Part shown: one piece after another, positions 1 to 9,750 of the stretch
Layout: each line of letters begins with the position of its first letter
Position numbering within the stretch: position 1 is the stretch's first letter
Source: Leptospiraceae bacterium
GTDB taxonomy: Bacteria; Spirochaetota; Leptospiria; Leptospirales; Leptospiraceae
NCBI GenBank assembly: GCA_017996175.1
Contig: JAGOHK010000006.1
Location: 32,224 to 96,223, forward strand
Length of the DNA stretch: 64,000 nucleotides
Direction: 5' to 3'
Notes under the pieces: generated by a model
Databases searched by the model: none
Told to the model about the DNA's origin: nothing
The model's input: only the letters and a program-made list of their open reading frames with translations
Translations under genes and position numbers: made by a program

Positions 1-750
1 GAATCCGCAATGGAAAGGTTAGGAGGAAGAGTAATCTCCACAGTAGGCTTTCAGTTTTCGTCGATTTCAAAAGGGGAAACTCTTTACGACACAATGAAAA
101 TGATTGAAGCTTATGCGGATATCGCTGTTATCCGCCATCCGGTAGAAGGTTCTTCAAGAATTGCAGCCGGCGCAGTGAAGATGCCTGTCATCAACGCAGG
201 AGATGGAGCAGGTCAACACCCAACGCAAGCACTTCTAGATATGTATACGATCAAATCAGAAAAGGGCAAACTTGACGGAATTACAGTTGGGTTTATCGGA
301 GATTTGAAATACGGACGAACGATTCATTCCCTGATAAAATTACTCAAGTATTATAAAATCCATCTTTACTTAATTTCACCAGAGGAATTAATTCTTCCTG
401 ATAGCTACAAAAGAGATGTAGATGGATGTCCACTAACGTTTGAAGAAACGAGAGATATTAAAAAAATCTGGGAATGTGATGTAATCTATGTTACCCGCAT
501 TCAGGAAGAACGGTTTCCTGACCATAAAGAATACGATAGACTTAAAGAAACCTACAAAGTAAATAAAGAATTAATTTTAGCATCCAAAAAACATACCACC
601 GTATTACACCCGTTACCCCGTGTAAATGAGCTTTCGACTGACGTGGATGATCTGCCTAACGCAGCATATTTTCGCCAAGCCGAATATGGAGTGATAGTGC
701 GGATGACGCTATTATGCCTCTGTCTAGGTGTAGAAATTAAGGATTTATAA
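1..750 (+). CDS. pyrB: Aspartate carbamoyltransferase, catalytic chain (5' end cut by window)
   Basis: Condenses carbamoyl phosphate with aspartate, the first committed step of pyrimidine synthesis in the cytoplasm. The reading frame is open to the first base, and the residues before the first ATG (E-S-A) continue the family's [10 protein letters not shown] stretch, so the true start and about 50-60 residues, including the STRTR carbamoyl-phosphate motif, lie outside the window. Visible motifs are [28 protein letters not shown] (the HPTQ carbamoyl-phosphate loop), [12 protein letters not shown] and the C-terminal HPLPRV. The fragment is collinear with the family to its normal C-terminus. The DUF2203 gene starts 2 nt downstream, so the two are probably cotranscribed. 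Confidence 0.95.
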   Translation, partial: ESAMERLGGRVISTVGFQFSSISKGETLYDTMKMIEAYADIAVIRHPVEGSSRIAAGAVKMPVINAGDGAGQHPTQALLDMYTIKSEKGKLDGITVGFIGDLKYGRTIHSLIKLLKYYKIHLYLISPEELILPDSYKRDVDGCPLTFEETRDIKKIWECDVIYVTRIQEERFPDHKEYDRLKETYKVNKELILASKKHTTVLHPLPRVNELSTDVDDLPNAAYFRQAEYGVIVRMTLLCLCLGVEIKDL

Positions 751-752
751 AT

Positions 753-1106
753 ATGTTTGCTCCTAAAAAAATTTGGACATTGGAAGAAGCACTAGAAGCA
801 TTCCCTAGAATCAAAAGAATCACGGAAGATTTTTATGAACAGATTCATTTAATTTCAAAATTACTTTCAGATAATATTTATCCAGAAAACGAAATGGAGA
901 GAATGGAAGCAGAGATACAAGAACTCATTCAGGTTTGGAGTTTTACGATGCGGGAATTAGAAGTAGATGTCAAAGGAATTTGGCTTGTGGACTTCGATAA
1001 TGGAGAAGGTTACTACTGCTGGAAAATCGGCGAAGAGGATTTATTATACGAACATTCCTACGAAGAAGGATTCGCAGGAAGAAAACTCATTAAAAGGAAA
1101 AAATAA
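753..1106 (+). CDS. DUF2203 family protein
   Basis: A 117-residue acidic cytoplasmic protein of unknown function. It has the layout I associate with DUF2203: an N-terminal [13 protein letters not shown] element, a helical middle, then a [12 protein letters not shown] segment and the C-terminal [15 protein letters not shown]...EGFAGRKL signature (compare CWKLGE...H...GFAGR). It starts 2 nt after pyrB and ends 1 nt before dapL, so it lies in a tight pyrB-DUF2203-dapL transcription unit. The family assignment is from memory of the conserved C-terminal pattern. No biochemical role can be stated. Confidence 0.7.
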   Translation: MFAPKKIWTLEEALEAFPRIKRITEDFYEQIHLISKLLSDNIYPENEMERMEAEIQELIQVWSFTMRELEVDVKGIWLVDFDNGEGYYCWKIGEEDLLYEHSYEEGFAGRKLIKRKK

Positions 1107-1107
1107 A

Positions 1108-2334
1108 ATGGCGATTATCAACGAAAACTATCTAAAACTAAAAGCGGGTTACTTATTTCCAGAAATTGGAAAACGAGTAAAAAAATACTCCGAAGAAAAC
1201 CCTACAAAAAAAATAATCAGATTGGGGATAGGCGATGTTACCCTCCCGCTTCCTCCGAGCATTGTAAAGGCATTAAAAGATGCGTCAGACGAAATGGGAA
1301 ACTCTGGTGGATTTAAAGGATACGGTCCAGAGCAAGGTTATTCTTTTTTGATTGATGCTATCATTCAAAATGAATTTACTCCAAGAGGAATTACAATCGG
1401 ACAAGACGAAGTATTCGTTTCAGATGGTTCTAAATGTGATACGGGAAATATCCAAGAAATATTTTCTTTAGATAGTAAAATTGCAGTTACCGATCCAGTG
1501 TATCCTGTGTATGTGGATACAAATGTAATGGCAGGCAGGACTGGCGCTTCAGGGGCAGATGGACGTTATGCGAACTTGATTTATCTTCCTTGCACAAAAG
1601 AAAACAACTTCGAGCCAGAACTTCCAAAAGAAAGACCTGACTTGATTTATCTTTGTTATCCAAATAATCCAACAGGAACAACAATTACAAAAGAAAAACT
1701 AAAAGCATGGGTAGACTATGCTCGTGCGAATAAATGCATCATTTTATACGATGCGGCTTACGAGGCGTTTATCACAGAAAGTCATTTACCAAAATCTATT
1801 TTTGAAATCGAAGGTGCGAAGGAAGTGGCAATGGAATTTCGCTCCTTCTCTAAAACAGCAGGATTTACAGGAACACGCTGTGCGTATATCGTCATTCCGA
1901 AAGAATTAATGGGATACACTTCTACTGGTGAAAAAGTAAGTATCAATTCTCTTTGGTCTAGACGACATACAACCAAATTCAACGGAGTATCCTATCCAAT
2001 CCAAAAAGCGGCTGCTGCTTGTTATTCGCCAGAAGGAAAAAAGGAAGTACGAGCAAATATTGATTATTACATGAACAACGCCAATACAATCAAAACTTCT
2101 CTCAAGAGTTTCGGCTACGACGTATTTGGCGGAACAAATGCTCCTTACATCTGGCTCAAAACTCCACGTAATCTCAGTTCTTGGGATTTCTTTGATGAAC
2201 TACTTTCTAAAGTGCAAGTTGTAGGAACTCCAGGGTCAGGATTTGGTCCCTCTGGGGAGGGTTACTTCCGACTAAGTGCATTTGGCTCAAAAGAAAATGT
2301 AATCGAAGCAATGGAGAGAATCAAAGGGCTTTAA
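1108..2334 (+). CDS. dapL: LL-diaminopimelate aminotransferase
   Basis: Converts tetrahydrodipicolinate directly to LL-diaminopimelate using glutamate and PLP, a one-step bypass of the acylated lysine/peptidoglycan route that is typical of Leptospira, chlamydiae and plants. The protein has 408 residues. Recognisable features are [13 protein letters not shown] at the N-terminus, [39 protein letters not shown], and the PLP Schiff-base lysine at about residue 249 in [14 protein letters not shown]. The reading frame is open upstream to 967, but the ATG at 1108 ([20 protein letters not shown]) matches the family N-terminus and has an AAAAGG-rich ribosome-binding region. It is probably cotranscribed with pyrB and the DUF2203 gene. 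Confidence 0.95.
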   Translation: MAIINENYLKLKAGYLFPEIGKRVKKYSEENPTKKIIRLGIGDVTLPLPPSIVKALKDASDEMGNSGGFKGYGPEQGYSFLIDAIIQNEFTPRGITIGQDEVFVSDGSKCDTGNIQEIFSLDSKIAVTDPVYPVYVDTNVMAGRTGASGADGRYANLIYLPCTKENNFEPELPKERPDLIYLCYPNNPTGTTITKEKLKAWVDYARANKCIILYDAAYEAFITESHLPKSIFEIEGAKEVAMEFRSFSKTAGFTGTRCAYIVIPKELMGYTSTGEKVSINSLWSRRHTTKFNGVSYPIQKAAAACYSPEGKKEVRANIDYYMNNANTIKTSLKSFGYDVFGGTNAPYIWLKTPRNLSSWDFFDELLSKVQVVGTPGSGFGPSGEGYFRLSAFGSKENVIEAMERIKGL

Positions 2335-2338
2335 TTAC

Positions 2339-2403
2339 ATGAGCCGAAAAGGACTTAGATTCGGCTCATAAAGTGAGCCGAAAAAGAGTTGTATTCGGCT
2401 CAC
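2339..2403. promoter_or_regulatory. Tandem palindromic site array upstream of the Fic gene (four half-sites)
   Basis: The nonamer TGAGCCGAA occurs at 2340-2348 and 2374-2382, and its exact complement TTCGGCTCA at 2360-2368 and 2394-2402. The copies alternate in direction, so they form two perfect 10-bp-arm palindromes (2339-2369 and 2373-2403) with a 34-bp period. The array fills the gap between the dapL stop and the Fic ATG at 2424. No T-run follows either hairpin, so a simple terminator is unlikely. The regular period suggests an operator bound by a dimer or tetramer, possibly the winged-helix end of the Fic protein itself; that link is inference. Confidence 0.6.
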
Positions 2404-2423
2404 GATTTACTAAACTAGTTCCT

Positions 2424-3539
2424 ATGACTTGGATTTGGGAACAAACAGACTGGCCAAACTTCACTTGGAACCAAGATAAGATAAGTTCTATTTGTAGAGA
2501 GATAGCATTTTGCATGGGATCCCTTGACGCACGAGCAGGGGTAACAGAAAAAAACGAATCTCTCGCAACCGAACTAGATTCTATTCTAAAAAATATCCTC
2601 CACTCTTCAGAAATTGAAGGAGAAACACTCAATGTATATTCTGTTCGCTCCTCCCTAGCGAAACGTCTAAAGCTCAAAATAGAACCATTTCCCACGACCA
2701 AAAAAACAGAGGGCTTAGCTGATTTACAGTTTGATATTTTTAGAAACACAAACCAAAAAGTCACAGTGAGCCGATTGTTCCAATGGCATAGATGGTTATT
2801 CCCCGAAACAAAAGAAACAAATATCCGAGTAGGTAAGTGGAGAGGAAAAAATCCAATGCTCGTTGTATCAGGCAGAGTGGATAATCCGAAAGTTCACTTT
2901 GACGCTCCTTCGCACAAAAGAGTAAAAGCAGAAATGAAATCATTACTCGACTGGTTTGATGAATCCAAAATGGATATCGGCTTAGACCCATTTGTCCGAG
3001 CTGGAATTCTGCATCTATGGTTTTTGACAATCCATCCGTTTGAAGATGGAAACGGAAGACTAGCAAGAGTTTTCTCCGAATTAGCCTTAGCGCAATACAA
3101 TCAAAAATGCGCAAAGCTCTACTCCCTATCTTCTTCCATCTTAGAAAAAAGAAAAGACTACTACTCGCGATTAGAAACAACTCAAAGAGGCGATTTGGAT
3201 ATTACCAATTGGATCGAATGGTATCTATCTGTTCTAAAAGATTCTATTTTAAATTCTATCGCAAAAATAGAAAAACTAATTTCTAAAACTAGATTCTGGC
3301 GAAATTTCAATCACCTCAATCTATTGTCAGAGCAAAAAAAAATTCTTAACTTAATGCTTGATTCTAATTCGAATCAATTTGATGAGGGAATAAGCGCAGG
3401 TCAGTATCAAAAAATTACAAAAGTAAGTAAAGCAACGGCTACTCGTCATTTGACGGACTTGCTTACTTTAGGATGTTTGAAAAAACTTCCAGTCGGAGGC
3501 AGAAGCACAAAATATGTATTAAGCTCGATACAGTCGTAA
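2424..3539 (+). CDS. Fic family protein (DUF4172-Fic-winged helix)
   Basis: Fic proteins transfer AMP or related groups from nucleotides to target side chains. The domain order is an N-terminal DUF4172 segment (MTWIWEQTDWPNFTW), the autoinhibitory helix motif SSEIEG at residues 61-66 (the [S/T]xxxE[G/N] pattern that blocks the ATP gamma-phosphate), the catalytic Fic motif HPFEDGNGRLAR from residue 204 with all key residues, and a C-terminal winged-helix-like segment (ITKVSKATATRHLTDLLTLGCL). A GTG at 2373 is in frame, but ATG 2424 starts exactly at the conserved DUF4172 motif, and the GTG would place coding sequence inside the palindrome array. The 3' end overlaps the convergent glycosyltransferase gene by 21 bp. 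The target is unknown; chromosomal Fic proteins of this class usually act on cytoplasmic proteins and may regulate their own gene. Confidence 0.9.
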   Translation: MTWIWEQTDWPNFTWNQDKISSICREIAFCMGSLDARAGVTEKNESLATELDSILKNILHSSEIEGETLNVYSVRSSLAKRLKLKIEPFPTTKKTEGLADLQFDIFRNTNQKVTVSRLFQWHRWLFPETKETNIRVGKWRGKNPMLVVSGRVDNPKVHFDAPSHKRVKAEMKSLLDWFDESKMDIGLDPFVRAGILHLWFLTIHPFEDGNGRLARVFSELALAQYNQKCAKLYSLSSSILEKRKDYYSRLETTQRGDLDITNWIEWYLSVLKDSILNSIAKIEKLISKTRFWRNFNHLNLLSEQKKILNLMLDSNSNQFDEGISAGQYQKITKVSKATATRHLTDLLTLGCLKKLPVGGRSTKYVLSSIQS

Positions 3540-4607
3540 AGTTTCTTCTGCTGCCTTTTTCCAGCTAAATCGTTTTGCGTTTTCGTATCCGAGAGGGACT
3601 TTTGTTTTTAATAGGGAGGGGTTAAGCATGAATAGCCGAAACTCTTGTTGGAATTTAGCTTCCTCTGTTGGATCAAAAAAATAAGCAGAGCCGCGAAGGA
3701 TTTCAGGCATTACAGATACGTTAGCGGATAATACGGGACAACCCACACCCTGTGCTTCCAAAAGCGGGAATCCAAAACCTTCGTAAAGAGAAGGAAATAT
3801 AAGCATTTTTGCGGATTGGTAAAGAAGTGGTAATTCTTCGTAAGAAATTTTTTGAAACGGAATGATAAACTTTTCCACAGGATGGATAACTTCTACTAGA
3901 TGTTCAGGAATTTTCCCACCAGCGCCGGCAAGAACTAGCGGCAAATCTAGATTTCCCTCAAGCCAGAGTGGAGTCAAAGTCCGGATTACAAAACCCAAAT
4001 TTTTATGTCCTTTTCCAATTCCTACGGTGAGAAGGTATTCTTTTTCGAGATTGTATTTGATCCTAAACTCAGTAATTTCTTTTTTAGAATGAGGAAAAAA
4101 TAGTTCATGATTGAGACCGTTGTAGATATTTACGATTTGGGATTCCGAAAAATGAAATACTTCGACTAAGTCCGATTTTGTGCACTCGGACACACTTACT
4201 ACTTTATGACTGTGTTTTTTTATCAGAAAAAAAATCAGCTTCATGTAAATTCGTTTTATCTTACTTGGGAAAAATTCCTTCATTTTGTAGGGGATAATAT
4301 CGTGTATGGTCACAATGCATTTTTTTAAAAATCGCAAAGGCACATTAAAATGCGGGATGTCCAGTAAATCCATATCCGACATTTTAGAATGACCAAAAAA
4401 TTCTCTGAGACTGTAAATTCCCGCGTTATACTCAATGATTTTAAATTCTTTGTCTAATCCGTATTTGCCTAAGATTTCAGAATTACCAAATAAATAAATA
4501 TCTAAACCTTCTCGTTTTTCTTTTGCTAAATGCTGAACCAGATTTAAAATCCGAACCCCGATACCGGAATGTTCGATCATACGAACATCAATTCCAATTT
4601 TTTTCAT
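3519..4607 (-). CDS. Glycosyltransferase, GT4 family
   Basis: A 362-residue cytoplasmic or peripheral glycosyltransferase with a GT-B fold that transfers a sugar from a nucleotide donor, probably in LPS or surface-polysaccharide assembly. Seen: an N-terminal [17 protein letters not shown] loop, the acceptor-side [27 protein letters not shown] and YNGLNHELF typical of mannosyltransferase-like GT4 enzymes, then the donor-site motif [21 protein letters not shown] (the E-x7-E pair near residues 275-283). It starts inside the last 4 bp of sthA, so translation is coupled. No other sugar genes lie beside it, so the product glycan cannot be named. Confidence 0.85.
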   Translation of the reverse strand: MKKIGIDVRMIEHSGIGVRILNLVQHLAKEKREGLDIYLFGNSEILGKYGLDKEFKIIEYNAGIYSLREFFGHSKMSDMDLLDIPHFNVPLRFLKKCIVTIHDIIPYKMKEFFPSKIKRIYMKLIFFLIKKHSHKVVSVSECTKSDLVEVFHFSESQIVNIYNGLNHELFFPHSKKEITEFRIKYNLEKEYLLTVGIGKGHKNLGFVIRTLTPLWLEGNLDLPLVLAGAGGKIPEHLVEVIHPVEKFIIPFQKISYEELPLLYQSAKMLIFPSLYEGFGFPLLEAQGVGCPVLSANVSVMPEILRGSAYFFDPTEEAKFQQEFRLFMLNPSLLKTKVPLGYENAKRFSWKKAAEETLRLYRA

Positions 4608-5995
4608 GCTAACCGGTTAAATCCATTGAGTGCAGCCACGCGATAAGCTTCCGCCATCGTCGGATAATTAAACGTAGTATTGATAAAGTATAACAAGGTG
4701 TTTGCGTCGCCTTTTTGTGCCATGATTGCTTGACCGATATGCACAATTTCAGATGCTTCACTTCCGAAGCAGTGAATACCGAGTATCTGCAAGGTGTCGC
4801 GGTGAAATAAAAGTTTTAACATTCCAACGGTTCTTCCTGTGATCTGAGCGCGAGCAAGGCTTTTAAATAAAGCATGTCCCACTTCATACGGAACTTTTTC
4901 GTCTGTGAGTTCCTTTTCGTTTTTTCCAATGGAGCTAATTTCGGGACTTGTGTAAATTCCAGTCGGAATACTTTGCACAAGTTTGAATTCACATTTTCCT
5001 TCTACGATATGAGTAGCGGCAAATCGTCCTTGGTCGTAAGCGGCGCTGGCAAGACTCGGATAACCAATAATATCCCCTACTGCATAGATATGAGAAAGGC
5101 TAGTCTGGTAATTTTCGTTTACTTCGATTTGTTCTCTTCCATTTACATTGATTCCGATTTTATCAAGACCAAGCTCTTTCGAATTTCCAGTTCTACCATT
5201 TGCAAATAAAAATACATCTGACTTAATTTGTTTTCCTGATTTCATGTGAAGGACTACTGAATCATTTTTAGTTTCACATTTTTCATATTCTTCATTATGC
5301 CGAATCAAAATCCCCTGTTCTCGCAAGTGATAAGAAAGTGCATCAATGATTTCATCATCTAAGAACGCAAGGAGCTTATCACGAGTATTCACAAGATTGA
5401 CTTTTGTGCCAATACTCCTAAAAATAGAAGCATACTCACAACCAATAACCCCAGCTCCGTAAATTGTAATAGAATGAGGAGTGTAATCTAACTTTAAAAT
5501 TGTATCGCTATCAAAAACACGGGAATTAGTAAAGTCAATATCTTTAGGGTGATAAGGTCTTGAACCAGTGGCTAATACAAAGTAATCCGCATTTAGTTTT
5601 GCGATTATATTGCCTAAATTTTTTACTTCGATAGAATTTTTATCTACAAAACTGGCATGACCATAATAAATATCAATATCATTTCGCTCATAAAAACTCT
5701 GTCTCATTTTGACTTGTTTAGTGATAACTGACTCCGCCGTTTTTACTAGTTGCGGATATTCGATATTACTCGTATATTTTTCAAAAAGAGGATTGGATTT
5801 AAAATCAACTAATTGCTGTGCCGCATGACGTAAGGATTTGCTTGGAATAGTTCCCCAATGACTACAACCTCCACCAACTCGGTCGTATTTTTCAATCACT
5901 GCAACGGTTTTGCCAGACTTGACTGCTTTCATCGCAGCCCCTTCGCCGCCGGGACCGGTTCCAATTACTATTACATCGTATTTTTTAATTTGCAT
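4604..5995 (-). CDS. sthA: Soluble pyridine nucleotide transhydrogenase (Si-specific), SthA-like
   Basis: An FAD flavoprotein that passes electrons from NADPH to NAD+, or the reverse, in the cytoplasm. It has 463 residues. The N-terminal FAD Rossmann motif is GTGPGGEGA (about residues 12-20). It is followed by [13 protein letters not shown], in which the second redox cysteine of dihydrolipoamide dehydrogenase is absent (C-S-H-W-G-T), the hallmark of SthA rather than Lpd or mercuric reductase. The NAD(P) motif [12 protein letters not shown], the FAD motif [16 protein letters not shown] and a normal C-terminal dimer domain follow. It is the first gene of a leftward pair with the glycosyltransferase, and about 140 bp without a gene separates it from 6135. 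Confidence 0.88.
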   Translation of the reverse strand: MQIKKYDVIVIGTGPGGEGAAMKAVKSGKTVAVIEKYDRVGGGCSHWGTIPSKSLRHAAQQLVDFKSNPLFEKYTSNIEYPQLVKTAESVITKQVKMRQSFYERNDIDIYYGHASFVDKNSIEVKNLGNIIAKLNADYFVLATGSRPYHPKDIDFTNSRVFDSDTILKLDYTPHSITIYGAGVIGCEYASIFRSIGTKVNLVNTRDKLLAFLDDEIIDALSYHLREQGILIRHNEEYEKCETKNDSVVLHMKSGKQIKSDVFLFANGRTGNSKELGLDKIGINVNGREQIEVNENYQTSLSHIYAVGDIIGYPSLASAAYDQGRFAATHIVEGKCEFKLVQSIPTGIYTSPEISSIGKNEKELTDEKVPYEVGHALFKSLARAQITGRTVGMLKLLFHRDTLQILGIHCFGSEASEIVHIGQAIMAQKGDANTLLYFINTTFNYPTMAEAYRVAALNGFNRLA

Positions 5996-6134
5996 ACTAG
6001 TCTATTTCAGATGAAACGAACAACTTGTAAATCGTTTTATGTGTCAGGATTGGAATGATTTTCGGGATTTTCAGGATTAAGAAATTAAAGCATTTTTTCA
6101 AAATTAAAACCCACTTTGGCTTTCGTATAGCAAT

Positions 6135-6497
6135 TTAGCGGATGATTTCTACAGTGTCGATTTTATCAGTTTGAATTTTTTGAATTCCTGATGAAGTTTC
6201 TATTCGAATAAAATCCTCCCCCTGTTCAATGACGGCTCCACGAATAATAGTGCTATCCAACAGTGTTACTAATTCCAAACGACCATACTTTTTTTCTATA
6301 TCGGTTTCAGTTAAGTTAGCCCCTACAGCCGCACTAAAACTAACATCTGTTTTTACTTTGGCGAGCAGTTTAGGATTGATCTTGAAATGAGCAATGGCGG
6401 CAGCTTTAGGAGTTAGCGGTGAATACAAAATACTTTGTAAAACACCAATTACTATTAAAAATAACAAAACGAGAGTAATAAGTTTCCAGTCCTTCAT
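6135..6497 (-). CDS. Membrane-anchored protein of unknown function
   Basis: A 120-residue protein that I do not recognise. Residues 6-26 (LITLVLLFLIVIGVLQSILY) form one N-terminal transmembrane anchor, and the remaining hydrophilic part should lie outside the cytoplasmic membrane. The C-terminal 50 residues (LVTLLDSTIIRGAVIEQGEDFIRIETSSGIQKI) alternate in the way of a small beta barrel resembling an Sm-like or SH3-like fold; this is a visual impression only. Codon use and spacing look ordinary, and the next leftward gene encodes another single-anchor protein (FHA), so the two may share a promoter region. Confidence 0.6.
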   Translation of the reverse strand: MKDWKLITLVLLFLIVIGVLQSILYSPLTPKAAAIAHFKINPKLLAKVKTDVSFSAAVGANLTETDIEKKYGRLELVTLLDSTIIRGAVIEQGEDFIRIETSSGIQKIQTDKIDTVEIIR

Positions 6498-6588
6498 CTA
6501 ATTTGTTCCCCTGTGAGGAATTTCTGGAATGCTACTATAGATGTCTAGGATTTTTCTAGTTAGTATAACATTTTTTTCTGTGGCTAAT

Positions 6589-7026
6589 TCAAATTAGACG
6601 ATTTTTTTTTAACGAATTCAAATCATAGAATCTTAAAATGACTCCGCCAATTTTTACTTCGTCTTGGTGGGAAAGTAAGTAGGCAGCATTTGGCTGAATT
6701 CGTTTTTCGTTAATATAGGTTCCATTTGTGGAATTGTTATCGGTGAGATAAAATTTTCCGGATTTTTTATTGATAAATGCATGTTGCCGACTTGCCTTTT
6801 GGGAATTGATACGAATCATTTCTTCTTTTTCTTCCCTGCCGATTTCATAAAAATCTTTTGAGAGACTAAGTAACTGTTCGTCCAAAGTTCCCAGAGCAAT
6901 AGAAAGGTTAGCTGAGGAAGTTTTGTTTTTATAAAGTCTGTAGAGGTAAACGGTGATTCCAATAAGAGTCATTCCAATAGCAAGTATGATTATGTCATTC
7001 TGGGGAAATTTCATGCGGGTAAACAT
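6589..7026 (-). CDS. Membrane-anchored FHA domain protein
   Basis: A phosphothreonine-recognition protein. The first about 27 residues hold one transmembrane helix (NDIIILAIGMTLIGITVYLY), so the FHA domain probably sits at the membrane on the cytoplasmic side. Residues 70-135 carry the FHA core: IRINSQKASRQHAFI, with the conserved Ser-x-x-His, then the NNSTNGTYINEKRI loop and a closing beta strand. At 145 residues it holds little more than the anchor and one FHA domain. No Ser/Thr kinase gene is adjacent, so its partner is unknown; the SpoIIE-type phosphatase at 37198 is far away. Confidence 0.85.
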   Translation of the reverse strand: MFTRMKFPQNDIIILAIGMTLIGITVYLYRLYKNKTSSANLSIALGTLDEQLLSLSKDFYEIGREEKEEMIRINSQKASRQHAFINKKSGKFYLTDNNSTNGTYINEKRIQPNAAYLLSHQDEVKIGGVILRFYDLNSLKKNRLI

Positions 7027-7156
7027 ATCAGAGTCTTACATTTAAGCAACTAAATTTTCTAGAAATATTTTGACAAAGTTGATTGTGGAAGTGAAAACTT
7101 TGTATCAAAAAGAAGCTGACTAAATCACCGACTAGAATTTTATTGATTCCAAATTA

Positions 7157-7238
<82 letters not shown>

Positions 7239-7377
7239 TAAGTATAACTACTTAATAATAGAATTACATTTTCCTTGAAAAGAAATTGTTCTTGCTTTTT
7301 CATGTTTGTGTTCAAAGTTTGAACCATCGACAAACTCGAATCATCCGGTTTGTTCCAAGCTAAAGTGAAAGGTTTCT

Positions 7378-9741
7378 ATGAATTCCAAAAGAATTATATC
7401 CCAAATTCTACTCTCCATTTTGATTACACTTTTGTCGAACTGTGGAATTTTATTTCTGAAACCAAAAGCTGGAGAGGGAAAAGTAAATCCTCTTCTTGCT
7501 CTCTTTGCATTTCTTCCAACGGCTAATTCATCTAATCCGACGAGTTCAACTCCAGTAACTGCCACGTACGTAGTAAGCAATACACCGGACAAAGATGCTA
7601 CTGTCGTTAGTGTAAATAGCTCGATTACAATTACATTTGTAAATGCAATCGACTTGAATACAGTGAATTTGAATAATTTTACAGTAACTTCTGGGGGAGT
7701 AGCGGTTACTGGAACGTATACTCTTTCGAGCGAACAATTTATATTTACCCCATCTTCGCCTTTAAACTATGGAACAACATACACAGTAAATATACAGCCT
7801 TCTGTAAAATACCTATCTGGAAATTCTGTAGAAGCATCTTACAGCTTTCAATTCCAAACAGAGCTTGCACCGGATAATACAGCTTTGGCGGTAACAGGCA
7901 CAACACCAATGGACTTCGATGTATTTATTCCCGAAAACCAAGTCATCGAAGTCACATTCAATAAACAAGTAAATCCGTCTAGTGTTCTATCCAATTCCAT
8001 TTCGGCTGTAGACAACTTGGGAAATACAATCGCCGGAACTACATTAGTTGCGGGTAACGTCAGTAATAAAATTTTATTTTACCCATCGTCCTATTTTCCA
8101 GTTTGGAGCACTATTACGATTACAGTCAGTAGCACCGTGCGAGATTTGTTTGGAAATTCTTTAGGCTCAAATTATACTTTTACTTTTGAAACCGGTGAGA
8201 CCCAAGGACCTTTTTTGGTTTCGTCTACACCTTCCGCTCAAGGCTTTGGTGTATCGGTTAACGCTAGTATTACCCTCAATTTTAATAAGGATTTATTTGC
8301 ACCCTTTGTGGATGATTTTTCGGTTTATCTTCTAGAAGATACAGATGAGAAAATAACCGGAACATACGTTGTAAGTGGAAGCCAAGTTGTGTTTACTCCT
8401 AGTTCGCCGCTTAAGAAAAAGACTCGGTATCGGATGTATGTTACGAATTTTGTCACTGATTGGAGTTTTAATCCCGCTACGCCAGCAGTGATTCCGTTTA
8501 CAACGGAAGTTCCTGTGCAGATGGCGTTAGGCGATGGGTTTAGTTGTTATTTATCGAGTGCTGGGAAGGTGAGGTGCTGGGGGTTTAATTTTGTGGGTCA
8601 ACTAGGCACGGGGGAAGAACGATTTAATCAGCCAGATGCACTGCAATCTAAAGAAATTCAATTTGAAGAAAAAGCATTGGAAATCACTGCTGGATTACAT
8701 CATGCTTGTGCACGCTTTACTAGTGGTAGGGTAAAGTGTTGGGGTGGAAATGTAAGTGGTGCATTAGGCACAGGAAATAATCTAGATGTAAAAGATGCGG
8801 CAAAAGCTCCATATATCATACTACCGGATCTGGCAAAAAAGATTTCCGCAAATTACTTGAATACTTGTGTAATTTTGAGAACTGAGAAAATTGCCTGTTG
8901 GGGGGACAATGTGGACGAAACCCTAGGCTTTGGATTTGGATATTGGGATACTAGCGAAGATCCTGATGTTTTTAAACCTGATCGTTTTGTGAATACTCCC
9001 ATGCTGAGAAAGACGATTGAAGTGAATGACAAGTTTAAAGATATTTCTGTTGGAAAGAATTTTTTTTGTGGTTTTCTTAAAGATTTTTTTACTCGTTGCT
9101 GGGGAAATGGTAATAATTTTCAATTAGGATTTAATAGTATTGATATACTTAATTTCTTTTCTAATTTTATTGTTAGTTCGGCTAATTTTATCGATTTTTC
9201 TTTGCAATTATATTTAGGAGGAGTTCAACAGATTTCATCTGGAGAAACTCATACTTGTGTTTTATTTTCTGGAACATTACAGGTCATTTGCTGGGGGACT
9301 TGGGATTTTCATATCGTTAACATAGACATTTACCTTAATCCAGATCCAGTAATCTTCGCTTATACAGCACTTCCTTTTGAATTTGGTAGTAATATAACTT
9401 ATTTATCCTTAAGATTTCGCCATGCATGTGTAGTATTTGATTCAGGGAAAGTTCTTTGCTGGGGAAGTAATAATTTTTATGCACTAGGTTTCGGTAATAA
9501 TACTTTAGATTATAAGCCTACTCAAGTCGCTTCCGTACTAAAGCATCCTGGCTCAAGTTACTCAGATCAAATGTATCTCGGGGAAAAAGCAATCGCTATT
9601 GAAACCTCTACTTCTTTCACATGTGCCATTTTTGAATCGGGTCGTTTTAAATGTTGGGGCGATAATGCTTTCGGTCAGTTAGGGTATGGGCATACCAATA
9701 CAGTGAGTGATGCGGTGAATGCACCGATTCTATCTTTTTGA
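7378..9741 (+). CDS. Lipoprotein with three Ig-like (Big_5/SbsA-type) domains and an RCC1-like propeller
   Basis: A 787-residue surface or periplasmic lipoprotein. A signal peptide ends in the lipobox LLSNC (Cys at about 22). Three SbsA-type Ig domains follow at about 60-160, 170-272 and 278-378, each with the pattern STP...xVSVNxSITxxFN...GTYxVSxxQxxFTPSSPLxxxTxYxxxV. Residues about 382-787 hold seven RCC1/BNR-like repeats of the form IxxGxxHxCxxxxxGxxxCWGxNxxGQLGxG, enough for a closed seven-bladed propeller. Most blades carry a Cys about 10-14 residues before the CWG Cys, which suggests a disulphide within each blade. The Ig domains probably act as a stalk. The next lipoprotein gene begins 9 bp downstream. 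Binding partner unknown. Confidence 0.85.
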   Translation: MNSKRIISQILLSILITLLSNCGILFLKPKAGEGKVNPLLALFAFLPTANSSNPTSSTPVTATYVVSNTPDKDATVVSVNSSITITFVNAIDLNTVNLNNFTVTSGGVAVTGTYTLSSEQFIFTPSSPLNYGTTYTVNIQPSVKYLSGNSVEASYSFQFQTELAPDNTALAVTGTTPMDFDVFIPENQVIEVTFNKQVNPSSVLSNSISAVDNLGNTIAGTTLVAGNVSNKILFYPSSYFPVWSTITITVSSTVRDLFGNSLGSNYTFTFETGETQGPFLVSSTPSAQGFGVSVNASITLNFNKDLFAPFVDDFSVYLLEDTDEKITGTYVVSGSQVVFTPSSPLKKKTRYRMYVTNFVTDWSFNPATPAVIPFTTEVPVQMALGDGFSCYLSSAGKVRCWGFNFVGQLGTGEERFNQPDALQSKEIQFEEKALEITAGLHHACARFTSGRVKCWGGNVSGALGTGNNLDVKDAAKAPYIILPDLAKKISANYLNTCVILRTEKIACWGDNVDETLGFGFGYWDTSEDPDVFKPDRFVNTPMLRKTIEVNDKFKDISVGKNFFCGFLKDFFTRCWGNGNNFQLGFNSIDILNFFSNFIVSSANFIDFSLQLYLGGVQQISSGETHTCVLFSGTLQVICWGTWDFHIVNIDIYLNPDPVIFAYTALPFEFGSNITYLSLRFRHACVVFDSGKVLCWGSNNFYALGFGNNTLDYKPTQVASVLKHPGSSYSDQMYLGEKAIAIETSTSFTCAIFESGRFKCWGDNAFGQLGYGHTNTVSDAVNAPILSF

Positions 9742-9750
9742 GGCTAAAAA

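Noticed and set aside
2373..2423. A Fic start at the GTG of 2373
   Set aside because: It would make the palindrome array coding, and the conserved DUF4172 motif starts at ATG 2424.
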